This document shows positions 43,790 through 53,482 of a DNA stretch of 64,000 bases, piece by piece; positions within the stretch are counted from its first letter, which is position 1; each line of letters opens with the position of its first letter. Below the pieces are notes generated by a model. That model was not told the origin of the DNA and ran no database searches. It worked only from the letters and a program-made list of their open reading frames with translations. The stretch comes from Rhodobacter sp. GTDB taxonomy: Bacteria > Pseudomonadota > Alphaproteobacteria > Rhodobacterales > Rhodobacteraceae. The stretch is from positions 664,533 to 728,532 of the forward strand of contig JAIXUH010000026.1 of the NCBI GenBank assembly GCA_027484145.1, given 5' to 3'. Made by a program: the position numbers and the translations under genes.

Positions 43790-44971
43790 ATGACAGACGC
43801 TTGGAAGACGCGCACGAAACTGGTGCATGAAGGCAGCCGCCGCAGCCAGTATGGCGAAATGGCCGAGGCGATTTTCCTGACGCAGGGGTTCGTCTATCCC
43901 ACCGCCGAGGCCGCCGAGGCGCGCTTTGTGAAAGCGGGCGAGGACGAATTCATCTATGCCCGTTACGGCAACCCCACGACCCGCATGTTCGAAGAACGTA
44001 TTGCCGCACTGGAAGGCACCGAAGACGCCTTTGCTACCGCCAGTGGCATGGCAGCGGTCAGCGGAGCGCTGACCTCGATGCTGCGGGCAGGCGATCATGT
44101 CGTGTCGTCGCGGGCGCTGTTCGGGTCATGCCTTTACATCCTCGAAGAGGTTCTGACCCGCTATGGCGTCAAGGTGACCTTTGTCGATGGGGCCAACCTT
44201 GCGGCATGGCGCGCGGCGGTCACGCCGGGCACCAAGGCGGTGTTTTTTGAATCGATGTCGAACCCCACGCTGGAACTGGTCGATATCCGCGCGGTCAGCG
44301 AGATTGCCCATGCGGTTGGCGCTTTGGTCATTGTGGACAACGTCTTTGCCACCCCGATCTTTTCGCGGGCGGTGGATCAGGGGGCCGATGTCATCGTCTA
44401 TTCCACGACCAAGCACATCGACGGTCAGGGCCGCGCCCTTGGCGGTGTGATCTGCGGCACGCGTGACTATATCCGCAAGGTGCTGGAACCCTACATGAAA
44501 CACACCGGCGGCAGCATGAGCCCCTTTACCAGCTGGATCATGCTGAACGGCATGGCCACGCTGGACCTGCGCTGTCGCGCCATGGCCGACAGCGCCGCAC
44601 GCATTGCCGCCGCGCTGCAAGGCCATGCGAAACTGGGCCGGGTGATCTTTCCGGGGCTGGCCAGCCACCCGCAACACCCATTGGCCATGGCGCAGATGGG
44701 GTCAGGCGGCACTTTGGTGACCTTTGACATCACCGCGGGCAAAGAGGCCGCGTTCAAGTTCATGAATACGCTGGAAATCATCAAGATTTCCAACAACTTG
44801 GGCGATGCGAAATCGATTGCCACCCACCCGGCCACCACGACCCACCAGCGTCTGCCGCAAGATCAGAAGGATCTGTTGGGCATTACCCCTGGCCTGATCC
44901 GTCTTTCGGTGGGGCTGGAAGATGCCGATGACCTGATCGGTGACCTGATGCAGGCGCTTGACGCTACGTAA
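43790..44971 (+). CDS. metZ: O-succinylhomoserine sulfhydrylase
   Basis: 393 residues of the PLP-dependent Cys/Met metabolism family. The lysine-site motif is STTKHIDGQGRALGG, preceded by NPTTRMFEERIA and ASGMAAV. With a SAM-II riboswitch upstream, it is the methionine-pathway enzyme making homocysteine from acyl-homoserine and sulfide. GGGGG lies 7 bases before the ATG. O-acetylhomoserine use cannot be excluded. Confidence 0.95.
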   Translation: MTDAWKTRTKLVHEGSRRSQYGEMAEAIFLTQGFVYPTAEAAEARFVKAGEDEFIYARYGNPTTRMFEERIAALEGTEDAFATASGMAAVSGALTSMLRAGDHVVSSRALFGSCLYILEEVLTRYGVKVTFVDGANLAAWRAAVTPGTKAVFFESMSNPTLELVDIRAVSEIAHAVGALVIVDNVFATPIFSRAVDQGADVIVYSTTKHIDGQGRALGGVICGTRDYIRKVLEPYMKHTGGSMSPFTSWIMLNGMATLDLRCRAMADSAARIAAALQGHAKLGRVIFPGLASHPQHPLAMAQMGSGGTLVTFDITAGKEAAFKFMNTLEIIKISNNLGDAKSIATHPATTTHQRLPQDQKDLLGITPGLIRLSVGLEDADDLIGDLMQALDAT

Positions 44972-45009
44972 GGTTGTTTTGCGGGGCCTGCGGCAGGTCA
45001 ATCAACCTT
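44970..45009 (+). terminator. Hairpin after metZ
   Basis: A 7-bp stem aaggttg/caacctt (44970-44976 with 45003-45009) encloses cctg-cgg-cagg. There is no T run, so intrinsic termination is doubtful. Confidence 0.35.
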
Positions 45010-45052
45010 AAGTATAGTTGATCCAATGTCGGCTTTCGTGCGTAAACTGGCG

Positions 45053-45113
45053 GCATGGGTTGGACGAGGTGCTGTCACCTCCTACATGATGCCCCTGCGA
45101 CCACCACGGGAGC
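45053..45113 (+). ncRNA. Candidate folE motif (THF-II) riboswitch leader
   Basis: The leader of folE2 contains a 6-bp hairpin gaggtg-ctgt-cacctc followed by CTACATGATGCCCC, then GACCACCACGGGAGCC close to the start codon. Paired and unpaired blocks of this sort resemble the folE (THF-II) RNA motif that precedes GTP cyclohydrolase genes in alphaproteobacteria. The last block CGGGAG could act as the ribosome binding site under control of the fold. I assign it from pattern only. Confidence 0.55.
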
Positions 45114-45120
45114 CTGCAAA

Positions 45121-46212
<1,092 letters not shown>

Positions 46213-46230
46213 GGGCGCAATCCCGGCCTT

Positions 46231-46260
46231 GCCCGCGCTTGACGCCCGTCAGGCGCGGGC
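46231..46260 (+). terminator. Strong hairpin after folE2
   Basis: An 8-bp stem (46231-46238 with 46253-46260) continues into a 5-bp stem (46240-46244 with 46247-46251). Only TT follows. It lies 18 bases past the folE2 stop and may end or stabilise that transcript. Confidence 0.5.
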
Positions 46261-46276
46261 TTAACACCCTCTCATC

Positions 46277-47725
46277 ATGGTCGACTTCCGGCCCATCGCA
46301 TATCTGATCGGCCGTATGCTGATCGTGCTGGCCATCTTGATGTTGGCGCCGGCCATTATCGATTGGCGCGCAGGCAACGAAAATGGCGCCGACTTTTTTC
46401 AATGTGCGATCATCACGGGCGGGATCGGCGGCCTGCTGGCCCTATCCACGCAAAATGCCGTGCGCCTTGGCCTTGATATCCGGCAGGCCTATCTGCTGAC
46501 AGCGACCATCTGGGTCGGCATCCCCTTGTTTGGCTGCCTGCCCTTCTACATCGGCGCGCCATACCTGTCCTTTACCGACGCCTATTTCGAGGCGGTGTCC
46601 GGCATCACCACGACGGGATCAACCGTCATCGTCGGGCTGGATAACCTGCCCGAGGGGATGAACCTTTGGCGCGGCATGCTCAACTGGATGGGCGGTCTTG
46701 GTATCGCGTTCATTGCCATGATCTTTCTGCCAATCATGCGGGTGGGGGGCATGCAGTTCTTTCGCACCGAAGGGTTTGATACCTTTGGCAAAGCCCTGCC
46801 CAGTGCGACCGACATCGCCAAGGCGCTGCTGTTTGTCTATGCCCTGCTGACGCTGGTCTGCGCGGTGGTTTATCTGGCCATCGGCATGCGCACGCTTGAT
46901 GCGGTGGTGCATGCCATGGCGACCATCGCAACGGGGGGCTTTTCGCCCAGCGACCAGTCGTTCACCAAGTATCAGGGCGCGGGCGAATATGCGGGCGCGC
47001 TGTTCATGCTCTTGGGCAGCTTGCCCTATATCCGGTATGTGCAACTGGTATCGGGCCGCGCGCTGCCCATCCTGCACGACCCACAGGTGCGCGCGCTGTT
47101 CGCCTATATCACGATTGCCACGCTGATGGTGGCCGCATGGCGTGTGGCCACATCCGACATGGGAATGGAACCCGCGTTTCGCGAAACCCTGTTCAACCTG
47201 ACATCAGTGCTGACGGGCACGGGCTTTTTCTCGGGGTCCTTCGTGACATGGGGCAGCTTCGGCATCGCCGTTGCCTTTATCCTTGGCCTGATCGGCGGCT
47301 GTTCAGGCTCTTCGTCCGGGGCGCTGACGGTGTTCCGCGTGCAGCTTGCGGCGCGGGCCATCGCGGGCCAGATCGCCAACATCAGCCACCCCGACCGGGT
47401 CATCCCCATGCGCTATGACGGCCGCCCGGTCGAGGCTGAGACGATCAACGCCATCATGCTGTTCGTGACCGGCTATATCCTGTCCATCGGGGTGCTGTCA
47501 GTTGCCATGACATTGGCGGGAGTTGACACGGTATCAGCCCTGTTCGGGGTTTGGACGTCGATCGGCAATATCGGATATGGCTATGGCCCGATGATGGGCA
47601 GCACCGGCACCTTCCGCGATTTTCCCGATGCTGCGAAATGGATCATGACGGGCACCATGTTGCTGGGCCGGCTTGGCCTGCTGGCGTTTCTGGTGCTGTT
47701 CCTGCCGCGGTTCTGGATTCGCTAG
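46277..47725 (+). CDS. trkH: TrkH-family potassium uptake protein
   Basis: 482 residues with eight or more membrane helices. The selectivity filter segments appear as V-S-G-I-T-T-T-G-S-T and M-A-T-I-A-T-G-G-F, with further filter repeats T-G-T-G-F-F and G-N-I-G-Y-G. It takes up K+ with a TrkA-type regulator, not encoded here. ATG at 46277 follows a stop-free gap after the hairpin. Confidence 0.93.
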   Translation: MVDFRPIAYLIGRMLIVLAILMLAPAIIDWRAGNENGADFFQCAIITGGIGGLLALSTQNAVRLGLDIRQAYLLTATIWVGIPLFGCLPFYIGAPYLSFTDAYFEAVSGITTTGSTVIVGLDNLPEGMNLWRGMLNWMGGLGIAFIAMIFLPIMRVGGMQFFRTEGFDTFGKALPSATDIAKALLFVYALLTLVCAVVYLAIGMRTLDAVVHAMATIATGGFSPSDQSFTKYQGAGEYAGALFMLLGSLPYIRYVQLVSGRALPILHDPQVRALFAYITIATLMVAAWRVATSDMGMEPAFRETLFNLTSVLTGTGFFSGSFVTWGSFGIAVAFILGLIGGCSGSSSGALTVFRVQLAARAIAGQIANISHPDRVIPMRYDGRPVEAETINAIMLFVTGYILSIGVLSVAMTLAGVDTVSALFGVWTSIGNIGYGYGPMMGSTGTFRDFPDAAKWIMTGTMLLGRLGLLAFLVLFLPRFWIR

Positions 47726-47746
47726 ATCAGCGGCGCAGCTCGCCGG

Positions 47747-49516
47747 TCATTCCCAGCACGACACCAGCACCGTCATCCCCATGGCGCGGCGTGTCAGATC
47801 CTCGGGGGCAAGCGCGCCTTGCGCCGGGGCTTCGGTCAGCGTGACCCCCGCCTGTGCCAGAACCCCGGCAATCGTCGCAGATGCGGCGGCAAACTCCACC
47901 CCTTCGGGAAGGACACGGCTGCCACCTTCTGCCCGTGGCAACAGCAAGCCCAGCACGGCGCCGGTGCCATCCAGCACAGGCCCGCCCGCATCCCCCGGCA
48001 GGGTCGCAATCCCCAGCCGTTTGATCCCGGCCTCGCCGTTCAGGCCCTTTACATCCTCAAGCGTGCCATAGGTCAGAACCGGCGCGGGCAGGGTGTCCTC
48101 ATAGGAATATCCCGCCACCGCCACTTCGGCGCCAATCCTGTCGGCGGCCATCTGGAAAGCGGCCACCACCGAAGGCGCCTGTGGCGTCTTTGGCGCCAGA
48201 ACGGCAAGCCCCGATGCGGCATCGGCCAAGGCCACGGTCGCCTCGGTCACACCATCCAGCGTTACCCGCCCGCATTGATCGACAGCGGCGGCGGTGGTCA
48301 GCACATGCCCTTTGGCATCGACAAAGAAGCCCGAGCGCGAGAATTTCGGCCGCCGCAGTTCCAGCCCTGACATCAGGCCACGCCGCGCGACATCGGTCAT
48401 TGGCACCATGCCGGGGTCAAGTGCGCGGTTGCCCACGGGGCGGAAGCTCGTCTTCATCTGGTCAAGGATGCGGCCCGCGCGATCCGCCTCGGCGGCGGGC
48501 CAGACAAGGATGTATCCCTTGACCAGCCCTTGCGACAATTCGGCATAGCTGTAGCTGTTCACCGTGGCCGAGGTGGCGTTGATCTCGAACGACCGCTCGC
48601 TGCGGGCCCGTTCGCCCTGCATCGGCACAATCGTCAGCGTCTGCAAGATATCATACAGCCCATAAAGCCCGGCCTTGTCGCCCGGTTGCGAAATCAGGAT
48701 CACCTTGATCCCATCGGCCACCTTGGGCGCGAAATGCACAAACGGCGGCTCGTAATGGTCAAACTGCACAAGGTTCAGCGGCAGGGTAATCTCGATGCCC
48801 GCCTCGGCCTCTGTGATGGTGTCAAAGCCATATTCCGCCAGATCAGCCTGCCAGTTCGCCACCAGCATGGCGCGCTGACGCGTGGTCAAAATGCCCGTCG
48901 GCTCGAAGGTCATGGCGCTTTGCCACGCGGCCATCGAATTGCGGGTGCCGGGGCCGAATGCACCATCGATGCCCGAAGTGTAAAAGCCGCCCCATTGCAG
49001 GGCGCGCTGCAATTCCTCACGCTCTTCGCGGGTCAGCAAAGCCTCGCTGCGGCGGGCCTCTGCGGGGGTTTCGTCGACAACCTCAGGCTCGGGCGCGGCC
49101 ACGGGGGCAACGTCCGCCGTTTCGGCGGGTTGTTCGGCCGCCGTCTCGGGCACAGGCTCGGCGGCAGGGGCAGGTTCTACCGGGGCCTCACCCGCAACAG
49201 GCCAAAAGGTTTCCCGGAAATTGGCGCCATCGGTCAGATAGCTGTCGTTTGGAATCAGGTTTTCGGCCCGCAGGTCTGCCAGCCGCTGGGCGGCCACTTC
49301 ACGCGGATAGGGGCCAAGAGCGATGCCATACCAGCGCGACCCCAGACGAAAGCCCTGCACATCGGGAAAGGCCGACGCATAGGCTCGCGCGCGGGTTTCC
49401 GCCTCAGTCAGTGTCGGGTGGGCCTCGACCTGAACCCAAGCCTGTTCTTGCGCCGCCGCAAGGCCAGCCCACATCAACACGGTCAGAACCAAGGCACCAA
49501 TCTTCACACGCATCAT
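47747..49516 (-). CDS. SPOR and peptidoglycan-binding protein with a degenerate trypsin-like domain
   Basis: 589 residues. A signal peptide is followed by a SPOR-like domain (about 27-75), a Pro/Ala/Glu-rich linker (to about 155), a peptidoglycan-binding domain (about 160-215, L-Q-x-A-L-Q-W-x-G-F-Y-x-x-x-I-D-G-x-F-G-P-G-T) and a C-terminal trypsin-fold domain (about 390-560). The catalytic triad seems lost: GDSGGP reads GDAGGP, the His region reads VLTTAAAVDQC, and the Asp strand reads SGLAVL. It is probably a periplasmic or septal binding protein, not a protease. Tandem ATG codons at 49516 and 49513 are possible starts. Converges with trkH. Confidence 0.75.
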   Translation of the reverse strand: MMRVKIGALVLTVLMWAGLAAAQEQAWVQVEAHPTLTEAETRARAYASAFPDVQGFRLGSRWYGIALGPYPREVAAQRLADLRAENLIPNDSYLTDGANFRETFWPVAGEAPVEPAPAAEPVPETAAEQPAETADVAPVAAPEPEVVDETPAEARRSEALLTREEREELQRALQWGGFYTSGIDGAFGPGTRNSMAAWQSAMTFEPTGILTTRQRAMLVANWQADLAEYGFDTITEAEAGIEITLPLNLVQFDHYEPPFVHFAPKVADGIKVILISQPGDKAGLYGLYDILQTLTIVPMQGERARSERSFEINATSATVNSYSYAELSQGLVKGYILVWPAAEADRAGRILDQMKTSFRPVGNRALDPGMVPMTDVARRGLMSGLELRRPKFSRSGFFVDAKGHVLTTAAAVDQCGRVTLDGVTEATVALADAASGLAVLAPKTPQAPSVVAAFQMAADRIGAEVAVAGYSYEDTLPAPVLTYGTLEDVKGLNGEAGIKRLGIATLPGDAGGPVLDGTGAVLGLLLPRAEGGSRVLPEGVEFAAASATIAGVLAQAGVTLTEAPAQGALAPEDLTRRAMGMTVLVSCWE

Positions 49517-49667
49517 TTCCGTCAAAACCCTGTCATAAATCCGGTCGTTGCACCCTAATCAGCCCTGCCGCCGGATGCGAGTGCTTTTCGCCCCGCCCGC
49601 GCAGGCCGCATTGACCCTTGCCCGCCTCTTGCCTATGGAGAGCGAGCATTTCAAGGGGTTCCCTGCC

Positions 49668-50618
49668 ATGTCTGCTGCCCAGACCAACGCACCATCACTG
49701 CCGCGTTCGTTTCAGGAAATCATCCTGCGGCTGCAGGCCTATTGGGCGAGCAAAGGCTGCGCTATCCTGCAACCCTATGACATGGAAGTGGGGGCGGGCA
49801 CCTTTCACCCGGCGACCACGCTGCGCAGCCTTGGCACCAAGCCATGGGCCGCCGCCTATGTGCAGCCCTCGCGCCGCCCGACCGACGGGCGCTATGGCGA
49901 AAACCCCAACCGCCTGCAGCACTACTACCAGTATCAGGTCATCATCAAACCCTCGCCGCCCGATCTGCAGGATCTTTACCTTGGCAGCCTTGCGGCCATC
50001 GGCCTTGATTCCACGCTGCACGACATCCGCTTTGTCGAGGATGACTGGGAATCCCCCACCCTCGGCGCATGGGGCCTTGGCTGGGAGGTGTGGTGCGACG
50101 GCATGGAAGTGTCGCAGTTCACCTATTTCCAGCAGGTTGGCGGGCACGATTGCCGCCCCGTGTCGGGTGAGTTGACCTATGGTCTGGAACGGCTGGCCAT
50201 GTATGTGCTGGGTGTTGACCACGTCATGACCATGCCCTTCAATGATCCGCAAAGCCCGATCGCGCTGACCTACGGCGATATCTTCCGCCAGACCGAGGAA
50301 GAATACAGTCGTCACAACTTTGACGGCGCCGATACCGCACAGCTTTTGCGCCATTTCGAGGATGCCGAAGCCGAGTGTGAGCGGCTTCTGGCCTTCCCGC
50401 CGGACGATCCGAAATCCGGCAAGCGCATCATCATGGCGCATCCGGCCTATGACCAGACGATTAAGGCCAGCCATCTGTTCAACCTGCTGGATGCGCGCGG
50501 CGTCATCTCGGTGACCGAACGGCAGGCCTATATCGGACGCGTGCGGGCCTTGGCCAAGAAATGCGCCGATGCCTTCCGCCAGACCGAGGCCGGGGCCGAT
50601 GCCCCGGACGCGGCATGA
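49668..50618 (+). CDS. glyQ: Glycine-tRNA ligase alpha subunit
   Basis: 316 residues. It contains [31 protein letters not shown] and [16 protein letters not shown], all hallmarks of bacterial GlyQ, the catalytic subunit of the tetrameric alpha2beta2 enzyme. The ATG at 49668 gives the family length; earlier in-frame ATG codons are not supported. The DUF6446 gene overlaps its stop by four bases. Confidence 0.97.
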   Translation: MSAAQTNAPSLPRSFQEIILRLQAYWASKGCAILQPYDMEVGAGTFHPATTLRSLGTKPWAAAYVQPSRRPTDGRYGENPNRLQHYYQYQVIIKPSPPDLQDLYLGSLAAIGLDSTLHDIRFVEDDWESPTLGAWGLGWEVWCDGMEVSQFTYFQQVGGHDCRPVSGELTYGLERLAMYVLGVDHVMTMPFNDPQSPIALTYGDIFRQTEEEYSRHNFDGADTAQLLRHFEDAEAECERLLAFPPDDPKSGKRIIMAHPAYDQTIKASHLFNLLDARGVISVTERQAYIGRVRALAKKCADAFRQTEAGADAPDAA

Positions 50619-51088
50619 ACGGCAAAATCGCAGCGGGGTTCATCGTGATCAGTGCAGCAATCACCGGCGTCGCCATCTGGTATCTACAGGTCTACGCCTT
50701 TTACACCCCCGCCAGCTTTCAGCCGGGCCGCGAAATCACTTTGACCACCATCGAAAGCGGCAAGCCCGAACCGATCATCGTGGAAAACGTCCAAGGCATC
50801 GACGCCGACAGCAGCCCGCTGCGGTTCCGCGCCTGTTTCACCACGCCCTTGACCCAAGCCATGCTGACGGAAACCTACGTCAGCTACGAAGGGGCCACCC
50901 CCCTGATCGCCCCCGGCTGGTTTGATTGCTTTGATGCCAATGCCATCGGCGAAGCCCTTGAAAAGGGAGAGGCTCTGGCCTTCCTGTCGCAATCCGGCAT
51001 CGCCGACAAGGTCGACCGCGTCGTGGCCGTGTTCCCCGATGGCCGGGCCTATGCCTGGCACCAACTGAATGCCGAGGCGAAGGAGTAA
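50615..51088 (+). CDS. DUF6446 family membrane-anchored protein
   Basis: 157 residues. One membrane helix near the N-terminus (about 5-27) is followed by a periplasmic domain with two cysteines, F-R-A-C-F-T-T-P and W-F-D-C-F-D-A. I recognise DUF6446, found between glyQ and glyS in Rhodobacterales. The ATGA overlap with glyQ and 4-base gap to glyS show co-translation. Function is unknown. Confidence 0.85.
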   Translation: MNGKIAAGFIVISAAITGVAIWYLQVYAFYTPASFQPGREITLTTIESGKPEPIIVENVQGIDADSSPLRFRACFTTPLTQAMLTETYVSYEGATPLIAPGWFDCFDANAIGEALEKGEALAFLSQSGIADKVDRVVAVFPDGRAYAWHQLNAEAKE

Positions 51089-51092
51089 CGCC

Positions 51093-53309
51093 ATGCCCGA
51101 TCTTCTGATCGAACTCTTCTCCGAGGAAATTCCCGCCCGCATGCAAGCGAAGGCCCGCGAAGACCTGAAGCGCATGGTCACCGAAGGGCTGGTGCAGGCG
51201 GGCCTGACCTATGCCTCGGCCGGGGCCTTTTCCACGCCGCGCCGCCTGACCCTGACGCTCGAAGGGCTGACCAACGAGTCGCGCCCCGTGCGCGAAGAAC
51301 GCAAAGGCCCCCGCGTGGATGCGCCTGCCGCCGCTCTCGATGGCTTTTTGCGCTCCACCGGACTGACGCGCGATCAGCTTGAAATTCGCGACGACAAAAA
51401 AGCGCAGGTTTACTTTGCTGTGGTCGAAAAGCCCGGCCGCGCCGCCGATGCCATCATCGCTGAGGTGCTGGAAACCACCATCCGCACCTTCCCATGGCCG
51501 AAATCCATGCGCTGGGGCAACGGCACGCTGCGGTGGGTGCGCCCCCTGCACAGCATCCTGTGCCTGTTGAACGATGAGGCAGGCAGCCGCATCGTGCCCC
51601 TGACCGTCGATGGCATCACCGCCGGCAACACCACGCGCGGCCACCGCTTCCTGTCGCCCGCCGCGTTTTCTGTAACGTCCTTCGAGGATTACACGGTAAA
51701 GCTCAAGCGCGCCCACGTAATCCTCGACAGTGCCGAGCGTGAGGCGACCATCTGGCAAACCGCCCAGAACCTTGCCTTCGCCGCCGGGATGGAGGTGGTC
51801 GAGGACAAGGGCCTGCTGGCCGAAGTCGCAGGCCTCGTTGAATGGCCGGTGCCCCTGATGGGCCGCATCAATGATGCCTTCCTCGGCCTGCCGCCCGAAG
51901 TGCTGCAAACCAGCATGAAGGAACACCAGAAGTTCTTCTCGGTGAAAAACCCGCGCACTGGCCGGATCGAAGGCTTCGTGACCGTGGCCAATACCGAAAC
52001 CGCCGACCATGGCGAAACGATCCTGAAGGGCAACCAAAAGGTGTTGACCGCCCGCCTGTCGGACGCCAAGTTCTTCTGGGAAAACGATCTGCGCGTGGCC
52101 CGTGCGGGCATGGGTGACTGGCTAGATGGCCTCAAGGCCGTGACCTTCCACAACAAACTGGGCTCACAGGCCGACCGCATCGCCCGCATCGCCGCGCTTG
52201 CACGCGAGATTGCCCCCTTGGTTGGGGCCGACCCCGACATGGCCGAACAGGCCGCGCGTCTGGCCAAGGCCGACCTGCGCTCGGCCATGGTGGGGGAATT
52301 CCCGGAATTGCAGGGCCTGATGGGCATGTACTACGCCCGTGCCGCCGGCCTGCCAGAACCCGTGGCCCTCGCCGCGCGCGACCATTACTCGCCATTGGGT
52401 CCGTCGGATGACGTGCCCACCGAACCCGTCAGCGTGGCCGTCGCCTTGGCCGACAAGATCGACACACTCACCGGCTTCTGGGCCATCGACGAAAAGCCCA
52501 CCGGCAGCAAAGACCCCTTCGCGCTGCGACGGGCGGCGCTTGGGGTTATTCGGTTGGTGTTGTCCAACAACGTGCGCTTCTCCATCGACAAACTCGTCGA
52601 TGTTCAGATCCTGCGCCACCAACAAGGTGCCATGCCGACAGAGCAAGGCCTGTTTGGCCAGATTCTGAACGCGGCATCCGCGCATGGCATGTTTGGCGAT
52701 GTCACGCGCCGTCTGATCAAAGCCGCCGAGGACGTCGCACCGAACTGGCTTTCCGCGGTTCGCGATCATGATCCGTCGATCAGCGATGATCTGCGCGATT
52801 TCCTGCATGACCGCCTCAAGGTCTATCTCAAGGATCAAGGTATCCGCCATGACGTGATCGACGCCTGCCTCGCCATGCCCGGCAATTGCGACCTCACGCT
52901 CCTCGTCAACCGCGCCACCGCCCTGCAGGCCACCCTGCAAACCGAAGACGGCACCAATCTCGTTGCCGCCTTCAAACGCGCCAATAACATCCTCAGCCAG
53001 GCCGAAGCCAAGGATGGCGTCGAATACTCCTTCGGCGCCGACCCGAAATACGCCGAAACCGATGAAGAACGCGCCCTCTTCGCGGCCCTCGATCAGGCTG
53101 ATGCCGCCATCAAACCCGCCATGGCCGCCGAAAACTTCACCGCCGCCATGCAATCCATGGCCGCCTTGCGCGCGCCCATCGACGCCTTCTTCACCGCCGT
53201 GCAGATCAACACCGAAAGCCAGATACTTCGCCGCAACCGCCTGAACCTTCTGCACCGCATCCGCGCCATCTGCCTGTCGGTCGCCGATCTCACCAAACTC
53301 GACGGCTGA
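51093..53309 (+). CDS. glyS: Glycine-tRNA ligase beta subunit
   Basis: 738 residues, slightly above the usual 690. It starts MPDLLIELFSEEIPARMQ and carries VEWPVPLMGRINDAFLGLP and KEHQKFFSV, typical of GlyS; the tail contains the HD-like and anticodon-binding regions. It binds tRNA-Gly with GlyQ. GGAG precedes the ATG. Confidence 0.96.
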   Translation: MPDLLIELFSEEIPARMQAKAREDLKRMVTEGLVQAGLTYASAGAFSTPRRLTLTLEGLTNESRPVREERKGPRVDAPAAALDGFLRSTGLTRDQLEIRDDKKAQVYFAVVEKPGRAADAIIAEVLETTIRTFPWPKSMRWGNGTLRWVRPLHSILCLLNDEAGSRIVPLTVDGITAGNTTRGHRFLSPAAFSVTSFEDYTVKLKRAHVILDSAEREATIWQTAQNLAFAAGMEVVEDKGLLAEVAGLVEWPVPLMGRINDAFLGLPPEVLQTSMKEHQKFFSVKNPRTGRIEGFVTVANTETADHGETILKGNQKVLTARLSDAKFFWENDLRVARAGMGDWLDGLKAVTFHNKLGSQADRIARIAALAREIAPLVGADPDMAEQAARLAKADLRSAMVGEFPELQGLMGMYYARAAGLPEPVALAARDHYSPLGPSDDVPTEPVSVAVALADKIDTLTGFWAIDEKPTGSKDPFALRRAALGVIRLVLSNNVRFSIDKLVDVQILRHQQGAMPTEQGLFGQILNAASAHGMFGDVTRRLIKAAEDVAPNWLSAVRDHDPSISDDLRDFLHDRLKVYLKDQGIRHDVIDACLAMPGNCDLTLLVNRATALQATLQTEDGTNLVAAFKRANNILSQAEAKDGVEYSFGADPKYAETDEERALFAALDQADAAIKPAMAAENFTAAMQSMAALRAPIDAFFTAVQINTESQILRRNRLNLLHRIRAICLSVADLTKLDG

Positions 53310-53326
53310 CAGGCTTCCCCTTCACC

Positions 53327-53382
53327 AAGTATCCTCGGGGGAGTCCGCGGCCGCAGGCCGGGGACGGGGGCAGACAGCCCCC
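53327..53382 (-). repeat. Dispersed structured repeat, copy 2
   Basis: Inverted relative to copy 1 at 6943. It shares gggggctgtctgccccc (here 53366-53382 on the complement) and cccccgaggatactt (53327-53341 on the complement). The middle is a different near-palindrome (53343-53365). It lies between glyS and the PPDK-like gene. Confidence 0.75.
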
Positions 53383-53482
53383 TCTTTCCCCCGTTCCCCC
53401 ACAGCACGGGCCGCAAAGGCATTGCCCCCGCTTGCCACAGGGGCGAATCGGCGTATGGTCGGCAGTCAAGGGAGATGCCGCA

